Shown one piece after another: positions 56,034 to 64,000 of a stretch of DNA of 64,000 nucleotides. This DNA comes from Lolium rigidum. Lineage: Eukaryota > Streptophyta > Magnoliopsida > Poales > Poaceae. Under the pieces are notes generated by a model. That model made no database searches, was not told the origin of the DNA, and worked only from the letters and a program-made list of their open reading frames with translations. The stretch lies in the NCBI RefSeq assembly GCF_022539505.1, contig NC_061514.1, positions 252,514,124 through 252,578,123 of the forward strand, written 5' to 3'. The translations under genes and the position numbers were made by a program. Numbering within the stretch: position 1 is the first letter of the stretch; each line of letters begins with the position of its first letter.

Positions 56034-57005
56034 ATGGCTGACGCTCGGAGAACAGCACCCTGGAACCCCAGCCCGAGAGTTGGATCGACCTCGTCCTCGA
56101 CATCTCCCACCATCCTCCGGCCGAGCAAGAGGGCTCATGGGGCTCTCCGCGCACCACCCCCCTCTATGCGGTGGTTGGACTACTCCGAGGGGGGCCGCTC
56201 GACACCAACCACGATATTTGTATGGCATGCGTCAACGAGCATACCGTCTTCATCAACTCCAGCCCATTCGCGTATTGGTGCACGCCCCCTTCGTTGACAA
56301 GGGAAAAGCGTCAGGGGGCGTCGGGCCCCAGGGCGATGGTAAATCCGTCCACCCCGGGTGGCGGACTGCGAGGATCCGCATGGCCACGGAAGCATGCTCG
56401 GTCGATCCTAGAGTACAAGCGAAGGCACTGAGAGCGCGCCATCAAGAGCGTCGTGACGGCCGGACGTGGCATCCACGTCAAGGGTCGCCGGGTCTACAAC
56501 ACCGCCTACCCATTCCTTCGCGAGAGCATGCGCTACGTCGCCTGGCCTAGAAGCTTCACCGACCCGCTGGGCTTCCTGCAACTCTACTCCATGGCCATCC
56601 TCGCCACTTGTGGAGACCACCTTACCATGGCCCATTGGTTCATCATGGCCTTGGACGAGTCGGATCGTGCGTGGTTGACAAATCTCCCCGAGGCGTCAGT
56701 CCCGCCATGGGGGGAATCTCTACGAGCGCTTCATCCCCTGTTTCGCAACGACCCAGGAACGTCCTCCCTCAAGAAACGACCTAAGGGCCGAGGTCCAACG
56801 ACCTGGCAAAGCCCTCCGCGACTACACGAGGCGTTTCTGCCAGATGTTGGGCCAGATCCTGGGCAGGATCCCCAACATCTTCAGCAAGGTGGTTACCGCC
56901 ACCTTCTCCACCGGCATGTCTCATCCCGGAGTGAAGAGGACATTGGCATTACGCAAGTTCACCTCCTCCATCAAGATGTTCCGGATCATCGACGATCACA
57001 TGATA
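56034..57005 (+). pseudogene. Gypsy gag pseudogene
   Basis: ATG at 56034 (MADARRTAPWNPSPRV), 50 bp after the LTR. Frames shift several times (near 56190, 56340, 56450 and 56725). Gag words are clear: LYSMAILATCGDHLTMAHWF, ALDESDRAWLTNLP, then in another frame LYERFIPCF and GKALRDYTRRFCQM, like the RAWLxxLP...LRDYIRRF core of plant Gypsy gag. It is cut at about 57005 by other LTR sequence, and no pol follows. Confidence 0.75.
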
Positions 57006-57009
57006 CATG

Positions 57010-57595
57010 TAAAATGCAACATGAACTTTTTAATTTATTGACACATATTCCCACATATTTTCATATTATATAATATTTCCATGTTTTATATTATTTTCGG
57101 TGATTTTCTACCCTCTCCTCTGGTTTTAACTTTGTCTGGCAGAAAACAGCATTTGTTAGTATTTTTGACTTTTTAGGAGCTACAGGACTCTAAAAAGGGC
57201 ATGGTCAGAGGCCACATTTCAGAATTTTCGAGACGAACAAAATGAGCTAAATTGGGACACCAGGAGGTCAATGGGCTGGGAGATAGAGCATGTGAAGGCC
57301 CTCCCCTTTGGGAGCGCCACCTGGGCTCGTCTCTCCCTCGACCGTCCGATCAGTCTCAATATTGCACCCACGGACTTCGTTTGAGCTAAAAACCCCTATA
57401 TATGACCCCCATGGTTCCTCGAGGCTACGGTGGCGAAGATCAAAAACACATAAATAGAGAGTCAGCAGGTCATCGGCGGAGATCGGAGGGGGGGGGGGAC
57501 GCTGCCGGAATCGCCTCTGGTGGACTCCACCCGCCTCCGGCGTGGTCATCATCATCAACATCAACACCCCCATAACCATCTTCATCTACCACATA
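57010..57595 (+). mobile_element. LTR fragment, plus orientation
   Basis: It contains CACATATTTTCATATTATAT, GGGAGCGCCACCTGGGCTCG, a TATA-like CTATATATGACC (57394) and a leader ending CATCTTCATCTACCACATAG. It pairs in inverted orientation with the next feature. Confidence 0.55.
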
Positions 57596-58275
57596 GGTAT
57601 TAAAAATATGAACATAATCATGTAGGGCGGCTCATATGGTACTAAGAACTATGAAGAATATGAAAGAAATAGATCAAGCTACTGCCACAAACCCGTAGTC
57701 CAGAGGTGGACTACTGCCCCTTGATCATGGTGATGATGATGAAGACGTTGGAGTAGGTAGAGATCCCTCCGGCGGTGATCCCGACGGAGTTTCCCCCTCC
57801 AATCTTCTCTGTTGTAGGCCTCTGTTTTCATGTTTCTGTCTTCTGCGGCGCTCTCCTCCCGAGAACTCTTCAGGGCAATATATATAGTGATTTTTAGGTC
57901 AAAATACGTCGGTGGGAGAAAGTATCAGGTCAATTGGACGATCGATGGTCGAAAGACCTCGGGTGGCGCGCCCTACATGTTTGGGAACGCCACCTGATGT
58001 ATTTTGGGCCTCAGGCCCATCCATGCCTCTTCCAAAGCTCCATGGTTCTTCTCCTGATAAAAAAGTGATGCTCCGAAAATCCTAGGTCAATTTGACTCTG
58101 TATAGATCTCTGAAGTGAAAAATACGCAAAACAGGGTTTTCCTGTTCTGCAGAGTTATAAACCAAATAAAGGGAAGCATTGGTAAATCCCCATAAGTCGA
58201 TGTAAAACATGTTATTAACATCATATATGTTGCAAATATGTGGGAATTCAATATGATAAAGACAAAGTTCATGTA
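57596..58275 (-). mobile_element. Related LTR fragment, minus orientation
   Basis: Read on the minus strand: CCCACATATTTGCAACATAT, CTCTGCAGAACAGG, GGCGTTCCCAAACATG, a TATA-like CTATATATATTGCCC and a leader through TGATCAAGGGGCAGTAGTCC. The order of features matches the plus copy, so the two face each other tail to tail. Confidence 0.55.
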
Positions 58276-58424
58276 TGCATTTTACATGCATCAATACATC
58301 GATATGGCACACGGCAAGAAGACCGTTGCCTCTCGTGGGTCTAGCAGTGCCCACCGGTGTCATGTCACAATGTCGAGCAAACATCTCCGATGGTGGAGGA
58401 GGAGCGGTCCCTCCCGCTACCGGA

Positions 58425-61400
58425 TGTAATGTCCCAGTTTTAGAGACGATCGAGGGGTAGTTTTTAGAAAGGGATGTGCATTGCATTGTAAATTACGGGG
58501 AAATTTCGCGCTTTTAAAACAAAACTGCATCAAAGGGGGCAGGTTTCTCTCTCGACACCTTACAGGGTTATGGTTTCGAGAGTGCGATGAACTTGTTCCT
58601 ACTTGTCTAAATTAGGGTTTTGAGAAGAGAGAAGTGAAATTGCATTGAAATCATAAGTTGCATGATTGAATTACAAGTTAAGTTGTTTGAATGAATTCAA
58701 ACCAACTTTGAATTTGAATTTCAAATTCAAATATTAAATGGTTATCACATAATTCAAATTTGAGATAATTTAACAAACAAATTATCATTAAGCAAGAATA
58801 TAAGTAATACAACAATTACATAAAGCTCATTAAGGAAAACTTGAGCTTTATTGATAATCACACACATAATACATTGTCTTTACAATATTCAGAATTGAAT
58901 TATGGAATTACAATACATTACAAGAATTGAATAAATAGAAACAGAAAAAGGAAAATTACAAGTTATTAAATGACCTAAACTACATTGTGATCTTCATGGA
59001 TTCTTTGATCAAGATGATCTTGGGTTCATCTTGAGCATCTTCTTGATCCCTGCACACACACACAACAACCAGAGTATTAAGCCAAGTGGCAAAGCCACTT
59101 CGCAGGTTAGCAAATAAATTGTGAAGAGTGGATATGATCAAGGTCCAGCCGAGCTGATCCTCTCAACAGCTCAAGTCCCAAGCATGTGCACCCACACACA
59201 CAGGCTGCACACACAGCATGTGTGCATGCAACACACACACACGAGTGAGTCATCGGGGTGAGATGTGGTGCCGTCGACCAGTGGAAGCAAAGGCTGGCCA
59301 TATTTAAGCTTTTCACGCGCTAAACCCTAACCATTCCATCGACAAGGCATCGTGGTAAGTAACCGGTAGCAAGAACGAGCAAACCAAGAACAGCAAGAAC
59401 AGAAGAACAGCCACTGCTGTTCAACTATTCCACCATCACCTGAATCAAATCAAGCTTCACAAGCTCACCAGGAGGAGCAGGGCAAGCACATAAATCAACC
59501 AGAAGCAAAACCTCTACACCAACAACTTTTCTAGGAGCTGGAGTGAGGTATACCAATCAATCATGAGCAAGCAAGGTTTTGCTCATACTAATCCAGCATA
59601 TGCACAAGTCACAGAAGCAAAAGAGGGTAGAACCCTGCTTGTATCATCATCTCGGCTATCCGACCATTTGGTGCAAGAAAATGAAGAATAACCGAAGGAA
59701 ATCATCCAGTGGAACACTCGGTTGTGTCAACACAGTGACACAACCAGAGAAATCCAACAAGGATTCAATCCCTAACTAGCCAGTCCAATTCACCTAGCAC
59801 TAAATGGTTCATTAACCATCAGAGTTTAGACAAATCATTGTCTATTTGATTTCAACATCAAAAGCTACTGGTAATCCAACAAAAGAATCACCCAGAAAGC
59901 ATCCAGTGAGTCACAGCTAGCCAACAAGGGTGGGAGTTACCTTAACAGCAAAGAATTGCTGTCAAGGCCACCTCAACCACTTAACCAATCCCAACAAAGA
60001 AGCCATGCACAGATATCATCACCCAGTAGGGTTCAAAAGGAGGGCTAGGGTACACAACCAAGTGTTGGCATCCATCTAGCCCTACCAAACTCAATGAAAT
60101 GATCATAACTGCAGAGCAGTTCACATCAATTATCCATGTGATCAAGCCAAACTAGACAGATAATTGAAATACACAAGCAACCAGTGGTACACACACTTGC
60201 TAATGATCTAGATGATCACTGCAAGCAACAGCAGGTGCTGGGGGTAAGCAAGAGCATGCACCAGCACATGCTTGAGTGCCACACAGGTCAAGTAAGAGCA
60301 TCAGTGAAACACAAGCCATAGGACAGCAGAAAGTCATCAAGCACTGATGATCATATGATCATCAGGGCTTGCCTTAGCATACAAAAGCTTGACAGGGGCA
60401 AGCCTGGCATCAATCCATGAACCATATAAATGAAATAGCCACAGTTAAGCAACAGTTATATCACGGACAATTACATAAATCATTTATGATTGTATCCGGA
60501 AGCACATCAAATACTTGATAAACCACTGGATCAAGATATACAAGCAAAGCACTTACACTCATCACCGAATAACACCGATAAGCCAAACAGACAATGCTCA
60601 ATTGAGCATACTCATGAAATCAAGCACAAGCTATAGCATATAATAGCACTGGCACTTGCAAATTTGCAAGAATTGCACACTGTAATCAAGCCAGGGAAGC
60701 ATACATGAATACACTTGAGTTCTGGCAAGCATAGAACCAGAATAGAGACGCAGAGCTAGATTTAAGCAAGAAAGGCATGGCATAGCAGCACGAGCAGCAC
60801 AACAGCATGAACAACACAGCAGCAGCACGAGCAGCACAGCAGCATGAACAACACAGCAGCAGCACAACAGCACGCGAGCTTGCACAGCTAGCTAGGCATG
60901 GCAGCAGAGCATGGGCACGGCAGACCTCTCCCCAAGGAGAAGCAGCCATGGCCTGAGCTAGAGGAGGGGAAGAAGAACAGGCACAAGAGAGGGGAAGAAG
61001 GGAGGCGCACTTACCCGGGGACGAGCAGATCGACGCAGCCATGGCGGCCACGGCGGCACACGCCGGAGCGCGGCGGCGCCAGGCCAAGCCAGGCCATGGT
61101 GGCATCACGGCAACGCCCACGACGGTGTCACGGCGCTAGAATCGCCGGTGAGCGACGAATCGCCGCGGAACCCCCACGGCCGTGCGGGCGAACGCGTTGA
61201 GGGTGAGCCAGGGAGGCGACGGAGGCCAGATCTACACGGAGGATCTGGTGCGCCGTCGAGAGGCGGCCCAAATCCGCACCATCTCGTCGCCGGCCGGGAC
61301 CGGAGACGGCCGGAATCGAGCGGCGACGGCGGAGGCGACGCGGGTCGCCAGAGAGAGGAGTAGGGTTAGGGTTTCGTCGAAGCGGCGCGAGGAGGAGGGA

Positions 61401-63455
61401 GTGAGTGACCGCTCGGGTCGGTTGGACCCGAGCTGGTCTAACCCAACCCGCTGGGCTCCACTGACAGGTGGGCCCAGGGGCAATTGTGACTTTTCACAAT
61501 TCAATTAAAAACCAGAAACTTTGAAATTCAATAGAAAATTGATAAGAGCTCTAAAAAATAGTTAAAAATATGAAAATTGATCAGTATAAAATTCTCTATC
61601 TAAATAAAATAACAAAGAGAATTTTTGAAGACAAATAAGAATAAGTCTTAATTTGATGATTTAAATAAGGATTTAAATCACACATATTATTTTCAATAAA
61701 GAAAATAAGTCCATCAATGCATTTGGACTTTAAAAACATCTTGACAATATTTCAAGATTGTATTTTACCTAAGACAAGTATCTCCAAATCATTCTTAGTA
61801 ATTACCTCTCACATAAAATAATAAGACATCGGAAAGGGGGGAAACAAACCCTAAAAATGGAAAGCATGCATAATTGCTTCTTTAACCATTGCCCTTATCG
61901 GACAATGATGCTATTTTTCAGAACCAGAGGACAAGGGTCAGTCCACACCATCCAAGCCGCAAAACTTTGCGGTGTTCGAGCAAGTTCATCACTTGCTCAT
62001 GTCATTTGAGTATCTTTATCAAATTACTTGCAATGTACTATGATTATCACTATTGCATAAAAACCAAAACCACTATTTTCATAACTATGAATATGACTAT
62101 GTGGTTGGCAATGGAACCATGGATTGTGTTGATATGGTGGAGGTTCCATTGCAAGGGTTTATATCCATCTAGGATTAAACAACAAATGTCGTCCGAGCTG
62201 ATTCTTGTGCCGTAATAACCGTGTTAACCATGAGATCCGGAGTGGGACGGAGTAGTCAAAAGTGTTTCCACCTCTCGTTCATCAACGGATGCGCTTTACC
62301 GTAGACACTTGTATCTGTCGGGGCAAGCGGTAGGCCGGGAAGCCTTAAGTCCCCACGGCATAGTCCGTAGACACTTGTCGCTCGAAGAACAACCGGTAGG
62401 CTGGGGAAGCCTTAAGTCCCCACGGTATTGCGGTCTATGATGGGTTGCAGCTACCGGCGAAGGAGTTTGGTTCGATCCCAGACTGTCGTCGTGGTCGGGG
62501 TCCACCCTTAAATATATGGGAATAATGGGACCGGCGAGGACCCAGGGTCGGGGCATGCAACAAACGGTGGGTGTTCGAGGTAGCGGAGGAACATGATTGG
62601 CTAGACCTTATACCGGGCCTCACACCGAAGGAAGTGTGGACGGGAAAGCTGCCCGGTTGGCACCAAGGTTAAGATCTCTTATGGGTAAAGCAACACACCT
62701 CTGCAGAGTGTAAAGAACGTGACCTGTCACTCCTCGTTCGGGATATGGAGCTACGAACGCGGCCGGAAAGGAGCTCCATGAAGTTCTAGTAAACCGGTGA
62801 AGGCTGACGGACATAGCTCTTTAAAATAAAAGCAATCTCTTGAACAAATGTTTATCAAAACTTGCATTGGTATTAGGCTTTCTGGTCTAATATCGTAGCT
62901 AGTGCATTAAACACCTCTTTCCTATAATGAACTTGTTGAGTACGCTCGTACTCATCCCACTCTTAAATCCCTTGCTTAGATTGTCTGAATCGTCTGGAGG
63001 AGGACTACGACACCCCTGAAGGAGCCGAGATCATCGGCTATGAAGAACCAGACCTCTCAGGAGGTATTGAAGGCGTAGACTATCTCATAGTCTACGGAAC
63101 CGGGGAGGCTTCCGGTGGAGATCAAGCCTAGAAGCACCAAGTAGTAGTTGTAGCCGAGCAGTGGGAACGCTTAGTATTTAGCTGCTCGAGAGAATAAATG
63201 TATAACTTAATGAGACTTCTATATTGTAAGCTAAGTTGGGTTCGCCTCGAACCCAGGAGTATCCCTCTTAGGACCCAAGAGGAGCTCCAAGACAATATAT
63301 GTTTGATGCTTGTAATAATAAGTGAATGAGTTATGGACCCGGCTATGTTCTGTTGTACTACTCTGAGGGATGTAATATTTGCGGAATGGTACTTCGTGAA
63401 TGTTATATCAACGACTGGCATACTACAACATGCAGTGGTATGCAGGGTCACCACA
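58425..63455 (-). mobile_element. Solo LTR, 5.0 kb, with 5-bp target duplication CCGGA
   Basis: Plus-strand ends are TGTAATGTCCCAG (58425) and GGTCACCACA (63455). CCGGA flanks both sides (58420-58424 and 63456-63460). On the minus strand it reads TGTGGTGACCCTGC ... GGGACATTACA, the usual sense for this LTR type. A leader with AAACCCTAACCCTAC (complement of about 61360-61375) begins a GC-rich section (60890-61480). The size suggests a LARD-type family such as Sukkula, but the name is an inference. No internal region is present, so the element was lost by LTR-LTR recombination. Open frames inside (up to 144 aa) lack domain support. Confidence 0.88.
60777..60880. repeat. Trinucleotide-rich tract (CAGCA/AGCAGCACGAGCAGCAC)
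   Basis: Near-perfect repeats of AGCAGCACGAGCAGCAC and AGCAGCATGAACAACAC units lie within the solo LTR. Confidence 0.85.
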
Positions 63456-63789
63456 CCGGACCACAAAGTCTTCTCCTCTCCCTCATACTCTGGCTGGTCG
63501 ACCTCAAATGATTATTGCAAAAGGAATTTTGAGGATCAGGAGGGCGCAGCGGCTATGAAGCCATAAGATGATTCACCTCAGCTTTAATGGTGGGAGGAGG
63601 CTGAGCGGCATGCCGAGAAGAAGGGGGACAAGATGCTCGAGAAGCATGCGGTGTTGTCAAAGTCCTTCGCGAAGAAAAACGAGGAATCCAGAGAGTGCAT
63701 GGCGTTGGCCGACAATATTGTTGCTAGCCACAAGGAGGAGAAATAGAAATAGATGTGCTTTTGTTGTCCTTTATTTTTAAATTTATATC

Positions 63790-64000
63790 TATAGAGAAAC
63801 AAGATTGTTTTATATCACCCTTGGTCATCTCTACGTAAATAGTTAGGGACGTTCTTCATCGCACAAGTTTCGTCTACACATCGCAAATAATTTGTCACGT
63901 CGATGCGCTCGCAGTCGTCCAAATTGATGCCTGAGAGTGGCTCTTGGCCTGATGTCTCCCAAACGTTCATGCCAGCCGTCGAAATCTCGGCTGAATCATC
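63790..64000 (-). other. Possible start of another TE ORF on the minus strand
   Basis: Sequence to the window end (ATGCCTGAGAGTGGCTCTTG, GTCTCCCAAACGTTCATG) has a coding-like look on the minus strand, but too little is present to identify it. Confidence 0.2.

Larger units (their letters stand above)
58366..63747 (+). pseudogene. Second Harbinger/Myb-SANT ORF1-like gene, split by a solo LTR
   Basis: The left part reads SCHNVEQTSPMVEEERSLPL up to 58424. After the LTR and one copy of the CCGGA duplication are discounted, the same frame continues PDHKVFSSPSYSGWSTSNDY (63456), then WWEEAERHAEKKGDKMLEKH and KKNEESRECMALADNIVAS, stopping at 63745-63747. Two in-frame stops (63564 and 63585) show decay. 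The charged C-terminal region resembles TE ORF1 proteins with a Myb/SANT N-terminus; that N-terminal domain is not visible here. The left limit is uncertain because an upstream in-frame TAG lies near 58349. Confidence 0.5.

Noticed and set aside
56034..56550. Overlapping GC-rich open frames considered as separate genes
   Set aside because: They are frame-shifted pieces of a single Gypsy gag directly after an LTR and primer-binding site.
60631..61508. Open frames of 84-144 aa in the solo LTR
   Set aside because: They rest on CAG/GCA repeats and GC-rich leader sequence within an LTR that carries no gene.
1..64000. tRNA, rRNA and snoRNA genes
   Set aside because: No cloverleaf with both boxes A and B apart from the SINE, no rRNA words, and no convincing box C/D pair was seen by eye; a covariance-model scan would be needed to exclude small RNAs.

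Overview
This window is eukaryotic nuclear DNA from a grass, most likely a pooid and probably Triticeae. The evidence is spliced genes with GT-AG introns, an Au-type SINE, long LTRs beginning TGATACGTCTCC, Stowaway-like MITEs, CACTA, Harbinger, MULE and Helitron transposons, and layers of nested insertions. The species call is an inference from repeat types. Two 100-N assembly gaps are present (18531-18630 and 46994-47093).

Layout: 1-1095 is a Copia polyprotein fragment. 1096-2042 is a lone minus-strand LTR. 2043-2973 is a broken Harbinger-type ORF1. 3451-6097 is an apparently intact seven-exon host gene whose protein starts like the snoRNP proteins NOP56/NOP58 (NOP5NT) but lacks the rest of those proteins. 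An 8.6-kb Helitron (6136-14767, minus) lies 38 bp past its stop codon. It carries a decayed Rep/helicase gene and a decayed Ulp1-like protease gene. A second, 2.0-kb Helitron follows (15207-17240). 17380-18437 is a TE-like GC-rich pseudogene, then a gap, then a Gypsy-type 3' LTR (18771-20374) set into a tandem array of about 668-bp units (20375-22857).

From about 23.5 to 35.6 kb lies a CACTA-type element with a decayed plant-transposase-family gene, interrupted by a complete non-autonomous LTR retrotransposon (24061-30951; 5-bp target duplication CTTGT). The CACTA end abuts a decayed Gypsy polyprotein (35804-40901). An Au SINE and a 662-bp non-autonomous MULE with a 9-bp target duplication follow.

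44034-45288 holds the first six exons of a SYP132-like plasma-membrane syntaxin; the SNARE motif and membrane anchor were not found. 45.3-55 kb is AT-rich DNA with MITEs and diverged repeats. 55.3-57.0 kb is a Gypsy 5' LTR plus broken gag, and 57.0-58.3 kb is two related LTR pieces in inverted orientation. 58425-63455 is a 5.0-kb solo LTR with a 5-bp target duplication (CCGGA) inside a second Harbinger/Myb-SANT-like ORF that resumes at 63456.

Only the NOP5NT gene looks intact, and the syntaxin is partial. The rest is transposable-element sequence in various stages of decay. I found no operon-like or defence-like system. The most notable items are the NOP5NT gene with in-frame tandem splice donors, the Helitron carrying Ulp1-like exons, and an LTR in which about 220 bp has been replaced by internal coding sequence of a related element.
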